Below, one piece after another: positions 24,304 through 34,450 of a stretch of DNA of 64,000 bases (position 1 is the stretch's first letter; every line of letters begins with the position of its first letter). A program made the translations under genes and the position numbers. The stretch is from MFD01275-c22 sp963705885 (GTDB taxonomy: Bacteria; Actinomycetota; Actinomycetes; JACCUZ01), in contig OY970120.1 in the NCBI GenBank assembly GCA_963705885.1, forward strand, positions 2,232,001-2,296,000. The letters run 5' to 3'. The notes beneath the pieces are model-generated. The model did not search any database, was not told the origin of the DNA, and worked only from the letters and a program-made list of their open reading frames with translations.

Positions 24304-26679
24304 CCGCGGGCGCAGCCGCAGCCGGTCGGTGACCGCGGCCATCCCCGCGTCGATGGCGTCGAGCCCGTCGGCCGTCCGCTCGGACATCGCGGTGGCGACG
24401 GCGCGCGTCGAGCGGGGCAGCAGCCGCGCCCGCCACCGTGCCCACCGCCCGGCCGAGGCCGACAACGCCGAGCGCACGGTGTCGACGTCAGCGCGCAGCT
24501 GGCCGACCTCGCCGGCCATGGCCGGCGCGTAGCGGGCCCGCTCGGTCGCCGACGCCACCCGCCAGGCCGCCGCCGCGGCCTCGTCGTCCAGCTCGCGGTC
24601 CTCGACCAGGCGCGCCGTGCCGCCGCGCGGCGGGTCGCTGGCGGGCCACTCGTAGCCGTGGTCGAGCAGGACGTCCTGCAGCTCCGCCCACGCGGCCCGC
24701 GCCGTCTCCGCCGGGGTGCGCGTGCGCCGCCACCGGCGGCGCCGCACCACCAGCCGGGTCGCCGCCGGCACCAGCAGCAGCAGCACGACGCCGAGACCGG
24801 CGAGCAGCGGGACGACCGGCACGCGGACCGGTCCGGCGCCGATGCCGCCGTTGCCGCCCCCGGTCTCGGGCAGGCCCAGGGCGTCGAGGCGCTCGCGATT
24901 GCGCGGGCTCTGCGGACCGTCCTGGCCGCGGGTGCCGGGGGTCGGGGTCGCCGACGGGTTCGGGTCGTCGGGGTTCTCCGCCGACTCGGGCTGCGCCCAC
25001 GGCGGGGGTTCCCCGGTGCGCGTCCCCGGCGTCGGCTCGAAGGCGACCCAGCCGGCGCCCTCGAAGTAGAGCTCCGGCCACGCGTGCGCGTCGTTGAGCC
25101 CGACGATTCGCTGCCCGGCGCCGTCCGGAGTCCCGGCGATGAAGCCGACCGCGACCCGCGCGGGGATGTCCAGCGTGCGCGCCATGACGGCCATGGCCGA
25201 CGCGAAGTGCACGCAGTAGCCCGCCCGCGACTGCAGGAAGGCCAGGATGGCCTCGGACCCGTTGGCGTCACCGACGGTCGAGGCGACCTCGGTGGAGTAG
25301 ACGAACTCGTCCGAGCGGAACCACTCCTGCAGCGCCAGAGCCCGGTCGTAGGCGTTCTTTCGCTCACCGATGACGTTGCGGGCGGCGACCTCGACGCCGT
25401 CGGGAAGGTCGCCGGGCAGCTCGAGGTAGCGGGCCAGGTCACCGACCGGCTGGCCGGCGTCACGCAGCTGCTGGGGCGTGGGCTGGACCTGCAGGGCCCG
25501 GACGTCGTAGGTGAGCTGGCGCGTCGAGGTGTTCTCGCCGAACACGTTGAACGTCGACTCGTCGTAGAGCCACGTGCCGTCGATGGAGACCCGCCTGGTC
25601 GGGTAGGGGAGCGGCAGCCACGTCTGGTCGAGGTCGAAGACCTCGATGCGGTACTTGCGGCTGCTGGTCGGCGTCTCCCGGCCCAGGCCCGGGGCGCGCC
25701 GCAGCCCGTCCTCCACGTCGTTGTCGTCGCGGGACACCCGCAGGTCGCTGGGCTGCCACAGCTTGCCGGTGAACTCGTCGAGACCGACCAGCCGCAGGTA
25801 CGTCGACGGCCCGCTGTACCGGATGACGGGGCGGTCGTCGGGCCGGCGCAGGTTCTTGCCGAGGTCCAGGATCGGGTTGACCACGGAGATCTTGTTGCCG
25901 CCACCGCCGCCGGAACCGAACCCCCCGGTGCCGAGACCGAACACGCTCGCGTCGACGTCGGGAAGGACGGCCGGCACGACGAGGGCCAGGCCGAGCGCGG
26001 TCGCGCCGACCCGGCGCCCGACCTGCCCGAGCGGCGCCGTCTCGACCTCGGGACGCCAGTTCGGCCGCGGCGACGTGTAGCGCATCGGCCGGCCCCAGCG
26101 GCTGACGCGTTCGCGCGACTCGGCGAGCAGGAGCGTCAGGAACCCGATCGCGCCGATCGCGAAGGCCAGCCAGTTCACGCCCTCGGGCGCGACGGCCGTC
26201 GGCACGGTGTACAGCACGAGCAGCGGCAGGCCGGCGAGCGCCGCGCGGCGGTAGGTGACGGCGAGCGTGTCGACCGCGAGCGCGACCGCCCCGATGCCGG
26301 CGACGGTCAGGAACTCGATGCCGGGCGAGACCCCGACGGGCGCTGCGAAGCGTGCGATGTCCTCGCGGCCCGACGACGCGAGCTCGCCGAGACGGTCGAG
26401 GGAGCCGCTCGTGGGGATCACCTGGTAGACGGCCTCGGAGTGGCCGTAGCGGACCAGGAGGTAGGCGACCAGGGCGCCGAGCCCGGCCAGCGGGACGGTG
26501 GCCCGCGACGCGGACGTGCGCCGGGCGAGCTCGGCCCCGGCGGCCACCACCACGACCGCGAACACGGAGGGGAAGAACCAGACGCCGGTGAGGAACGTCC
26601 CGCCGAGGCAGATCACAGACGTGACGGTGGCGACGCCTGCCCACACGGGCATCCGCAGCGAGCCGGCCACCGACCTCAC
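24295..26679 (-). CDS. TgpA-type membrane transglutaminase-like protein
   Basis: 794 residues from a GTG that overlaps the DUF58 stop (GTGA). About six membrane spans lie in the first 240 residues. An extracellular domain with the transglutaminase core follows: Cys in RAGYCVHFASAMAVMA, His in LNDAHAWPELYF, and GWVAFEPTPG where the usual catalytic Asp is Glu. Then come a Pro-rich linker, one more span and a C-terminal DUF4129-like cytoplasmic region (DVLLDHGYEWPASD). Relatives act as extracytoplasmic peptidases or cross-linkers. It is last in the MoxR-DUF58 string. Confidence 0.88.
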   Translation of the reverse strand: MRSVAGSLRMPVWAGVATVTSVICLGGTFLTGVWFFPSVFAVVVVAAGAELARRTSASRATVPLAGLGALVAYLLVRYGHSEAVYQVIPTSGSLDRLGELASSGREDIARFAAPVGVSPGIEFLTVAGIGAVALAVDTLAVTYRRAALAGLPLLVLYTVPTAVAPEGVNWLAFAIGAIGFLTLLLAESRERVSRWGRPMRYTSPRPNWRPEVETAPLGQVGRRVGATALGLALVVPAVLPDVDASVFGLGTGGFGSGGGGGNKISVVNPILDLGKNLRRPDDRPVIRYSGPSTYLRLVGLDEFTGKLWQPSDLRVSRDDNDVEDGLRRAPGLGRETPTSSRKYRIEVFDLDQTWLPLPYPTRRVSIDGTWLYDESTFNVFGENTSTRQLTYDVRALQVQPTPQQLRDAGQPVGDLARYLELPGDLPDGVEVAARNVIGERKNAYDRALALQEWFRSDEFVYSTEVASTVGDANGSEAILAFLQSRAGYCVHFASAMAVMARTLDIPARVAVGFIAGTPDGAGQRIVGLNDAHAWPELYFEGAGWVAFEPTPGTRTGEPPPWAQPESAENPDDPNPSATPTPGTRGQDGPQSPRNRERLDALGLPETGGGNGGIGAGPVRVPVVPLLAGLGVVLLLLVPAATRLVVRRRRWRRTRTPAETARAAWAELQDVLLDHGYEWPASDPPRGGTARLVEDRELDDEAAAAAWRVASATERARYAPAMAGEVGQLRADVDTVRSALSASAGRWARWRARLLPRSTRAVATAMSERTADGLDAIDAGMAAVTDRLRLRPRRG

Positions 26680-27979
26680 GGCGCACCCCCGGCCAGGGCG
26701 GGCTCGTCGAGACCGATGTTGTGGCGGGACGCGTGCTCCCACAGGTCGGGCAGCGAGTCTCCGGGCCGCACCCGGATCACGCGCCACCCGGAGGCCCGCA
26801 TGAGCGCGACCGACCCCTCGAAGCTCGCGTGGGACGCCAGCCGCGAGCGGGCGGACGGGGCGGCCCACTCGGCGGTCTCGAGGAGCACGGCGATCGCCGC
26901 GGTGGACCCCTGGCGCAGCCGGGCGAGCAGCCGTGCCTCCTCGGGGTCGACCGAGCCGAGCACCGCGACCAGCAGTCCGTCGCCGCCGCCCCGGCGCAGC
27001 GAGGCCCCCGCGTCGCGCAGCGTCTCGTTGGCCGACGTGTCGACGACCGCCAGGGCGTCGAGCAGGGCGCCCTCGAAGTCGCTGCCCACACCGCTCGGGT
27101 CGTGGGCTGCGCTGGCGACGTGGGCGCCGGTGTCGGTCAGCAGCCGGACGAAGTAGCCGTGGCGGACGAGGTGCACGCCGATCGACGCGGCGGCGGCGAC
27201 CCCCCACTCGAAGGACGATCCCGGGCCCTCGCCGCCGTGCGCTGCCGCGCGGGTGTCCAGCAGCAGCGTGCAGCGGGCCTGCCACGGCTGCTCCTCGCGC
27301 CGCACCATGAGCTGGCCCAGCCGGGCCGTCGACCGCCAGTGCACCCGGCGCAGGTCGTCGCCCTGGCGGTACTCGCGGGTGCCCGCGTCGTCCTCGCCGG
27401 CGCTGGCGATCGAGCGGGACCGGCTCTCGCCGCTGCCCGTCCACTCACCGGCGAGCGCGACGACCGGCAGCTGCTGCACCGGGGGCGTGACGACCAGGGT
27501 GTCGCGGGCGCTGAAGGACCGCTGCAGCTCGCACATGCCGAACGGGTCGGTCAGCCGGATGGAGAGCGGGCCGAGCGGGTAGCGACCGCGCACGTCGGAG
27601 CGCACGGTGTAGGTGACCTCGCGGCGGCCGCGCGGCTCGACCCGGTCGAGCACGAACCGAGGCCGGGACCCCAGCACGTAGGGGACGCGGTCCTCCACGA
27701 GCAGCAGACCGGTGGGCAGCCGGGAGATGTTGTCCAGGCGCAGGGTCACCGAGCTCTCCTGCCCGGCGGCGGTGCGCGGCGAGCCCAGCCGCCGTCCCGA
27801 CGAGAGCCGGTAGCGGGTGCGGGCGACGACCACGGCGCTCACCAGCGGCAGGGCCACCAGCAGCACGGCGACCCGCAGGAGCTCCTGCTGCGACGTGGCG
27901 GCGGCGGCGACCATGACGGCCACACCGGCGGCGGCGAAGCTGCGTCCGCGGGTGGTCAGGCCCTGGAGCGCGTCGCGCA

Positions 27980-27980
<1 letters not shown>
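26676..27980 (-). CDS. DUF58-domain membrane protein (copy 1)
   Basis: 434 residues from a GTG overlapping the last base of the MoxR stop. Two N-terminal spans are followed by a beta-rich region and the DUF58 core REYRQGDDLRRVHWRSTARL, then a von Willebrand A-like domain (CTLLLDTRAAAH) with an incomplete metal site. DUF58 proteins pair with MoxR AAA ATPases in many bacteria, where the ATPase is thought to remodel or load the VWA partner. It is translationally coupled to both the MoxR gene before it and the transglutaminase gene after it. Confidence 0.88.
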
Positions 27981-29017
<1,037 letters not shown>

Positions 29018-29142
29018 GTGTCCTCCTCGGCTGTCGACCCGCGCGTGGTGCAGAGGGTCCCCTGTGGAGCGGGAGTCTGTCATCGTGGGCGGCCGGTCCG
29101 GACGCCGACAGATAACGATTGGGTACTGCCGCGCCCACCTCC

Positions 29143-29658
29143 TCAGCGCCCGTGGGCCCGCGTCGCGAGCACCAGCGCGGCGACCGCGGCGGCGAGTCCG
29201 GCGAGGACCAGACCCACCGAGGGTACGACGGTTCGCGCCGCTGTGTAGGCGACAACTGCGGCCGCACCGGCCGCGAGGGCTGCCCGGCCGACCGGCTGGG
29301 CGACGGGCGCGCGCAGCACGGTGACCGAGCCGGGGCGCCCACCGTCCTCGGCGCGGTCGAGAGCCACCGCGAGGGCGACCAGCAGGGCTGCGGTCACGAC
29401 CAGCTGGGCGGGCCGCGCCTCGGAGGCGTCCAGCGCCGACGCGAGCAGCACGGTGGCCGTCGTGAGGGCCAGGGTCACGGTTCCGGCGGTGCGCCAGGCG
29501 GTGGCCGCGGTGGTCAGCGCCGCGGCCACGGCCAGCCCGCCGGCCACGAGCGGCGGCCGGGAGGGGTCGGGCAGCACCGCGACGAGCAGGCACGCGGACG
29601 CGGTCAGGACGACCGTCGCCCGGTCCAGCGCCGTGACGGCATGGCGGCGGGCCCTCAC
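29143..29658 (-). CDS. Small multi-span membrane protein of the MoxR cluster
   Basis: 171 residues from a GTG overlapping the DUF58 stop by 4 bases. Roughly five or six hydrophobic Ala/Val/Leu-rich segments run through the whole chain and end at VLATRAHGR. I recognise no family. Its place between DUF58 copy 2 and MoxR copy 1, coupled to the former, suggests a membrane partner of this system. Confidence 0.7.
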   Translation of the reverse strand: MRARRHAVTALDRATVVLTASACLLVAVLPDPSRPPLVAGGLAVAAALTTAATAWRTAGTVTLALTTATVLLASALDASEARPAQLVVTAALLVALAVALDRAEDGGRPGSVTVLRAPVAQPVGRAALAAGAAAVVAYTAARTVVPSVGLVLAGLAAAVAALVLATRAHGR

Positions 29659-30950
29659 GGCCGGCCCCCGGCCCGGGCGCGCGGACTCCCGGACCGCATG
29701 GCGTGCCGGAGGGCGCCGGTGAGGTCACCCGTGCCGTCCCAGGGGAGCACCGGGACCCCCAGCGCCCCGAGCTCGCCGGTCAGGGCCTCGCGGTGCATCC
29801 GCCAGACCCGGGCCGCGAGGGCCGCCGGGGAGCCGGGTGCGACCACGGGCCCGGCGGTCAGCACGTCCACGACCAGGGGGGAGAAGCCGCGCTCGCGCAG
29901 CAGCCGGACGGCGTCGAGCGGGCGCTCGTCGAGCAGCGGGGTCACGACCGCGACGAACGCCCGGTGCGGGAGCATCCGCTGGGGCAGGTGCTCCAGCCCG
30001 AACTGCACGGCACCGGCCTCGGCCTCCGCCCGGTCGGGCCGCACGGACATCACCGCCTCGCAGACCCGGAACAGCTGGCGGGGGCCGGTCGCGGGGGCCA
30101 GCCAGCGCAGGGGTCCGCCGAAGGTGACCAGGCCGACCCGGTCGTGGGCCCGGAGGTAGGTCTGCGCGAGGCCGGTCGCCGCCCGCACCGTCAGGTCCAG
30201 GGTCGAGGCGCCGGGCTCGCCCGCGTCGGCGGTGGTGTCGAGGACGAGCACGAGGTCGAAGGCCCGCTCGGCGGCGTACTGCCGCACGAACAGGTCCCCG
30301 TGGCGCGCCGACGTGCGCCAGTCGACGTCGCGGCGGCGGTCTCCCGGCTGGTAGGGACGGATGCCGGCGAACTCCACGCCCGAGCCCACCGCGCGGCTGG
30401 CGTGCTCACCGAGCGGCGCGGCCAGCTCGTGCGGAGCGACGGCTCGCGCGAGCACCCCGGCCGCCGGGTAGACCACCACCTCCCCGACCTCGACCGTCAG
30501 CTCCGTGGCGTAGCACCCGGCACCGGACACCAGGCGCAGCCGCACCGGTCCGACCTCGTGGCGGCCCCACCGGCCGGGGACGAGCCGCCAGCGGACGGTG
30601 GTCGACCCGGAGCGGGCGCCACCGCCGGCGTCGCCCTCGTAGGTCGCCGACGTGTGCGGGGGCAGCACGAGAGTCGCGTCCACCCGCTCGACACCCTCGG
30701 CCGCGACGTCGAGCTCGACGACCACCTCGTCGCCCTCGACGCAGCGCGCGGGAGCGACCCGGGTGCGCACCGCGGCCGTCCGCGGCAGCCGGGAGCGTGG
30801 CGCGACGGCGAGCACCACCAGCGGCGGCACCGCCACGACGAGCAGCTGGCCGTGCGCCGTCGCGACGGCCCCGACGACGGCCAGCGCGGCGACCAGGACC
30901 AGCCGGCGCAGCCGGGCGGTCGGCGCGAAGCGCAGCCCGACGGGAGTCAT
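29655..30950 (-). CDS. DUF58-domain membrane protein (copy 2)
   Basis: 431 residues from ATG. Two N-terminal spans are followed by a beta domain and the DUF58 signature (GIRPYQPGDRRRDVDWRTSA), then a VWA-like fold (DLVLVLDTTADAGE). It resembles copy 1 in layout but differs in sequence throughout, so duplication was not recent. The gene begins 10 bases after the MoxR copy 2 stop. Confidence 0.88.
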   Translation of the reverse strand: MTPVGLRFAPTARLRRLVLVAALAVVGAVATAHGQLLVVAVPPLVVLAVAPRSRLPRTAAVRTRVAPARCVEGDEVVVELDVAAEGVERVDATLVLPPHTSATYEGDAGGGARSGSTTVRWRLVPGRWGRHEVGPVRLRLVSGAGCYATELTVEVGEVVVYPAAGVLARAVAPHELAAPLGEHASRAVGSGVEFAGIRPYQPGDRRRDVDWRTSARHGDLFVRQYAAERAFDLVLVLDTTADAGEPGASTLDLTVRAATGLAQTYLRAHDRVGLVTFGGPLRWLAPATGPRQLFRVCEAVMSVRPDRAEAEAGAVQFGLEHLPQRMLPHRAFVAVVTPLLDERPLDAVRLLRERGFSPLVVDVLTAGPVVAPGSPAALAARVWRMHREALTGELGALGVPVLPWDGTGDLTGALRHAMRSGSPRARAGGRP

Positions 30951-30960
30951 CGGCGGGTGG

Positions 30961-31953
30961 TCATCGCGGGACCGGCACCGTCCCGAGGACGTCGGCGACC
31001 ACGTCGACGCCGGTCACGCGGCGCACCCAGAGCTCGGGGCGCAGGCTGATGCGGTGCGCCAGGGCGACGACGGCGACCGCCTTGACGTCCTCGGGCGTCA
31101 CGTAGTCGCGGCCGTCGAGCACGGCCTGACCCCGGGCCAGGGCGACGAGGGCGAGCCCCCCGCGGGGGCTGGCTCCGACCGTCACCTGCGGGTGGCTGCG
31201 CGTCGCGTCGACGACGTCGACCACGTAGCGCAGGACCGGCGGCTCGACCTGCACGGACTCGAGGCTGTCGCGCATCGCGACCAGCGTCGGCGCGTCGACG
31301 ACCGCGCTGAGCCGGGGCGGCGCCCAGCCGTTGGCGATGCGCCGGCGCAGCAGCTCCTGCTCGTCGTCGGGCGACAGGTAGCCGAGCGAGACCCGCAGCA
31401 GGAAGCGGTCCAGCTGGGCCTCCGGCAGGGCGTACGTCCCCTCGTACTCGATCGGGTTGTCGGTGGCGAGCACGATGAAGGGCTGGGGGAGCGCCCTGGT
31501 CTCGCCGTCGCTGGACACCTGCTCCTCGGCCATCGCCTCGAGCAGCGCGGACTGGGTCTTGGGTGGCGTCCGGTTGATCTCGTCGGCCAGCAGCAGCTGG
31601 GTGAAGACCGGGCCGGGGCGGAACTCGAAGCCGCCCGTCGACGGGTCGAACACCGAGAGCCCGGTGAGGTCGGCGGGCAGCAGGTCGGGCGTGAACTGGA
31701 CCCGGGAGAACGTCAGGCCCAGCGCCTCGGAGAAGCTGCGCGCCATCATCGTCTTGCCCAGGCCGGGCACGTCCTCGAGCAGGACGTGGCCCCGCCCGAG
31801 GATGCCGAGCAGCACCAGCTCGAGCGACCGCCGGCGGCCCACGACGACCGTCTCGATCTCGTCGAGCACCTGGCGGGCGAGCCGCGCGGTCTCGGTCGTG
31901 GTCAGGTCGACCCGGGTGCGGTGGGCGATCGGTGCGGACGGTGGCCGGTTCAC
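30961..31953 (-). CDS. MoxR-family AAA ATPase (copy 2)
   Basis: 330 residues from a GTG that overlaps the preceding stop (GTGA). Walker A is EDVPGLGKTMM, Walker B is LLLADEINRT, and sensor 1 is VLATDNPIEYEGTY. The ending LGTVPVPR matches MoxR lids. It is more than a near-copy of MoxR copy 1: the N-terminus and lid differ clearly. It probably works with DUF58 copy 2 directly downstream. Confidence 0.9.
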   Translation of the reverse strand: MNRPPSAPIAHRTRVDLTTTETARLARQVLDEIETVVVGRRRSLELVLLGILGRGHVLLEDVPGLGKTMMARSFSEALGLTFSRVQFTPDLLPADLTGLSVFDPSTGGFEFRPGPVFTQLLLADEINRTPPKTQSALLEAMAEEQVSSDGETRALPQPFIVLATDNPIEYEGTYALPEAQLDRFLLRVSLGYLSPDDEQELLRRRIANGWAPPRLSAVVDAPTLVAMRDSLESVQVEPPVLRYVVDVVDATRSHPQVTVGASPRGGLALVALARGQAVLDGRDYVTPEDVKAVAVVALAHRISLRPELWVRRVTGVDVVADVLGTVPVPR

Positions 31954-32516
31954 AGACGCTCCAGGCGGTCGACGACGCGGGTCAGGGTGGCGCGGGCGAC
32001 CCCGGGCGGCTGGCTGTCGCGGGAGACGGGGCGGCCGGGGTCGACCCACGGCCAGACGTCGTCACCGAGCAGGGCGCGGGCGGCGTCCGGGTCGGCGTGG
32101 AGGTCGACGCGGTGCCGGTCGGCCAGCCGTGCGGCCGCCAGCCGGGTCAGCAGCGGCCGCGTCACCAGGTCGTAGTGACGCGGGGAGACCGCGGCCCAGG
32201 ACAGCTGCTCGGCCACCTCGCGGTAGCCGCGGAACGCGGCGTTGTCGACGGGTGGCCCGGGGCGGGGCCGGCGGCGGGCGGGCGGGACGGCGGGCACGCG
32301 CAGCAGCAGCACCAGCGCCGTCACGGCGGCGGCACCGGACAGCGACACGACCAGCCCGGCCGGACCGGCAGCCAGCGTCGCGGCGCCCACGACCAGCAGG
32401 GTCAGCGTCGCGACGACCCGAGCGGCGACGTTGCGGTGCGGCTCGCCGGACCCGTCGGCGTCCGCGGACCGCAGGCCGAACGGGTCGTGCCCGGCAGGGA
32501 GGCCCTGCTCAGCCAC
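31950..32516 (-). CDS. Membrane protein of the MoxR cluster, unknown family
   Basis: 188 residues from an ATG that overlaps the DUF4129 stop by 8 bases. Two adjacent spans lie at residues about 35-70, followed by a cytoplasmic domain rich in Arg and Asp (YREVAEQLSWAAVSPRHYDL). Genes like this one between DUF4129 and MoxR genes are common in actinobacteria, but I cannot name a family. It is coupled on both sides. Confidence 0.75.
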   Translation of the reverse strand: MAEQGLPAGHDPFGLRSADADGSGEPHRNVAARVVATLTLLVVGAATLAAGPAGLVVSLSGAAAVTALVLLLRVPAVPPARRRPRPGPPVDNAAFRGYREVAEQLSWAAVSPRHYDLVTRPLLTRLAAARLADRHRVDLHADPDAARALLGDDVWPWVDPGRPVSRDSQPPGVARATLTRVVDRLERL

Positions 32517-33429
32517 GGCGTGCCACCAGCTCGTCGCGGACGGCGGCCAGCGCCCGGTCCGCGGCCCGGCGCTGCGGCTCGCCCATCGGGTGCCGGCTGA
32601 ACCGCGCCTCGCGGAACAGGGCGGTCAGCTCCGCGGCAGGTCCGGCCCCGACGAGGCCCGCCCCGACCGCGCGGTCCAGCAGCTCGGTCGGGGTGTCCGA
32701 CGGCCGGGCGGCGCCACCGCCGCGGGCGAGGCCGGCCGAGATGCTGGCGGCCATCGCGGCGTAGGCCGCCACGATCGCCGCCCGCGGGTCGCCGGCCGCG
32801 CGCAGCTCCTCCTCGGCGGCCTCGACGGCGGCGACCAGGGTCGCCGCCACCGGCTCTCCGTCCCCGCGCGCCGGGTCGGCGGCCGCGCGGTCGGCGCGCC
32901 GCCGGGCCAGCCGGGCCAGGGCGGCGACGACCAGCAGCACCGCCGCCACCTCGGCGAGGAGCAACCAGGTCACCTGGGGGCGGCCGCCCCCGTCCCCGTC
33001 GCCGGCGGACCCGGCACCCTCCTCGGCGACCGGCGGCGGCAGGGGAGCCGTGACGGCGTCGACGACGAACCAGGCGAGCGCGAGCGCCGCCAGCACCGTG
33101 AGCAGGGCCAGCACGCGCAGCAGCAGCGGGAACGGCTCGGCGCCCGGTGCCGTCGCGTCGTCGGACGAGCGTGCGGGCAGCCTCGGGCGGCGCAGGCGGC
33201 GCAGCAGGCGGCGGAGGAACGCGGCGAGCAGGAACAGCGCGACCGACCCGACGAGGACGCGGGCCCACCGGACCTGGACCGGGTCGGCGAGGCGGTCCCA
33301 GTCCAGCCCCTGCCGGCCCTGCAGCGCCAGCGAGGCGGCGGTGACCAGCGCCACGACCACGACGGCGCGCAGCACGGGGTCGGGTCCCGGCCGGTCGTCG
33401 TGCGGCCCGTGCTCGCTCACGCGCCACAT
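32509..33429 (-). CDS. DUF4129-domain membrane protein
   Basis: 306 residues from an ATG at 33429; a GTG three codons in (33420) is an alternative, and neither has a clear ribosome site. Three spans precede the C-terminal DUF4129 domain, seen as AIVAAYAAMAASISAGL, then DTPTELLDRAVGAGLV and LFREARFSRHPMGE. DUF4129 occurs fused to TgpA-type transglutaminases or next to them, and here it is the first gene of the minus-strand string that ends in one. It is divergent from mraZ with 184 bases between. Confidence 0.85.
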   Translation of the reverse strand: MWRVSEHGPHDDRPGPDPVLRAVVVVALVTAASLALQGRQGLDWDRLADPVQVRWARVLVGSVALFLLAAFLRRLLRRLRRPRLPARSSDDATAPGAEPFPLLLRVLALLTVLAALALAWFVVDAVTAPLPPPVAEEGAGSAGDGDGGGRPQVTWLLLAEVAAVLLVVAALARLARRRADRAAADPARGDGEPVAATLVAAVEAAEEELRAAGDPRAAIVAAYAAMAASISAGLARGGGAARPSDTPTELLDRAVGAGLVGAGPAAELTALFREARFSRHPMGEPQRRAADRALAAVRDELVARRG

Positions 33430-33533
33430 CCAACCGCGCGGGCCGCCCCGGCGGTGGGCGCTCGCGGTCACGGTTGCGCAGCGATGGGGACACCGGGGTG
33501 GGAGACACGGTTCGGCCGATCGGGTGGAATCGG

Positions 33534-33561
33534 TTGACGGTGGGGGTTGGTGGAGTAGAGT
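33534..33561 (+). promoter_or_regulatory. Promoter of mraZ and the dcw cluster
   Basis: TTGACG (33534-33539) and TAGAGT (33556-33561) with a 16-base spacer match a housekeeping sigma-factor promoter. It lies about 50 bases before the mraZ start and is overlaid by the MraZ repeats. Confidence 0.7.
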
Positions 33562-33574
33562 GGCGCGCAGTGGG
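33540..33574 (+). promoter_or_regulatory. MraZ operator: four GTGG repeats at 10-bp spacing
   Basis: GTGG occurs at 33540, 33550, 33560 and 33570, exactly one helical turn apart, followed by G, A, C and G. MraZ proteins of other bacteria bind TGGGN direct repeats with 5-base spacers in their own promoter. The repeats here cover the spacer and -10 element, which fits autorepression. Confidence 0.8.
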
Positions 33575-33613
33575 GGAGGAGTCCCCGGTGCTGCGGTGGG
33601 GAGGTGGGTCGAT

Positions 33614-34111
33614 GTGGGGCAGGACGACGCCGTCGCGTCCGACCCCGGGGTCCCCGCGGCCGGGGGCCTCGTGGTCCCCGCCTTCCTCGGGACGCACTCG
33701 CCACGGATGGACGACAAGGGCCGGCTCTTCCTGCCGGCCCGGTTCCGCGAGCCCCTCGCGGGGGGCCTCGTGATCACCCGCGGTCAGGAGCGCTGCCTCT
33801 ACGTCTTCCCCGAGGACGAGTTCGCCCGGCTCTATGCCCAGCTGCGCCAGGCGCCGGTGACGAGCCGGGCCGTCCGCGACTACGCCCGCGTGTTCCTGTC
33901 CGGCGCGTCCAACGAGACGCCGGACAAGCAGGGCCGGGTCACCGTCCCCCCGTGGCTGCGCGAGTACGCGGGGCTCACCAAGGAGTGCGTCGTCGTCGGC
34001 GCCGGGTCCCGCGTCGAGGTCTGGGACGCCGACTCCTGGGCGACCTACCTCGCCGAGCAGGAGGGCCCCTTCGCCGACCTGTCCGAGGAGGTGCTGCCCG
34101 GGCTCATCTAG
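33614..34111 (+). CDS. mraZ: Transcriptional regulator MraZ
   Basis: 165 residues from a GTG at 33614, which has ggggagg nine bases before it. Typical MraZ (about 143 residues) starts near FLGTHSPRMDDKGR, so this start gives an extension of about 21 residues; a GTG at 33671 would remove most of it but lacks a ribosome site. Two SpoVT-AbrB-like halves are visible: DDKGRLFLPARFREPL and KQGRVTVPPWLREYAGL, with RGQERCLYVFPEDEF between. MraZ forms a ring and binds repeats in the dcw promoter, seen here at 33540-33574. Confidence 0.92.
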   Translation: MGQDDAVASDPGVPAAGGLVVPAFLGTHSPRMDDKGRLFLPARFREPLAGGLVITRGQERCLYVFPEDEFARLYAQLRQAPVTSRAVRDYARVFLSGASNETPDKQGRVTVPPWLREYAGLTKECVVVGAGSRVEVWDADSWATYLAEQEGPFADLSEEVLPGLI

Positions 34112-34115
34112 GCGC

Positions 34116-34184
34116 GGAGACCTCCCGGCGTACGGCGAGGTCTCCACCCGCTCCGCAGCACTGGCGCCCCTTCCCCGGCGCCAG
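34116..34184 (+). other. Two hairpins in the mraZ leader to the next gene
   Basis: Hairpin 1 pairs ggagacctc (34116-34124) with gaggtctcc (34137-34145). Hairpin 2 pairs ctggcgcc (34161-34168) with ggcgccag (34177-34184). Both stems are perfect and start 5 bases after the mraZ stop. They could partly terminate mraZ transcripts or protect the RNA end after processing. Confidence 0.6.
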
Positions 34185-34287
34185 ACCTGCTTCCCCCGAG
34201 CGGTTGGAGACCTGGCGGCACGACGGGCACCCCGCACCGCCGCACCACTGAACACCGACCGCACCGCACGTTCCATGAAGGGTCGAG

Positions 34288-34446
34288 ATGGACCGAGCAC
34301 TGCCCGTCGACGAGCTCCGCCTGCGCCAGGCGGACCCGCTGGCCGACGAGATCCGCCACTCCGCGCTGCTGCTCGGTGGGGCCCTCGGGGTGATGGGGCT
34401 GCTGGCTCTGGTGCTGCTGCTCCTCACGACCCGGCTCGGCGGCTGA
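34288..34446 (+). CDS. 52-residue single-span membrane protein of the dcw cluster
   Basis: A short gene missed by length filters. It starts at ATG 34288 (an ATG at 34275 is out of frame) and ends 4 bases before rsmH. The N-terminal half is charged (DRALPVDELRLRQADPLADE). The rest is one hydrophobic helix from about residue 27 to 48 (GGALGVMGLLALVLLLLTT), ending in RLGG. Its place between mraZ and rsmH implies expression with the division genes. I recognise no family. It resembles neither FtsL, which is found downstream, nor a signal peptide. Confidence 0.65.
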   Translation: MDRALPVDELRLRQADPLADEIRHSALLLGGALGVMGLLALVLLLLTTRLGG

Positions 34447-34450
34447 CGCC

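Noticed and set aside
33050..33613. Upstream part of the mraZ frame
   Set aside because: It runs through the DUF4129 start, the promoter and the MraZ repeats, so it is not translated.
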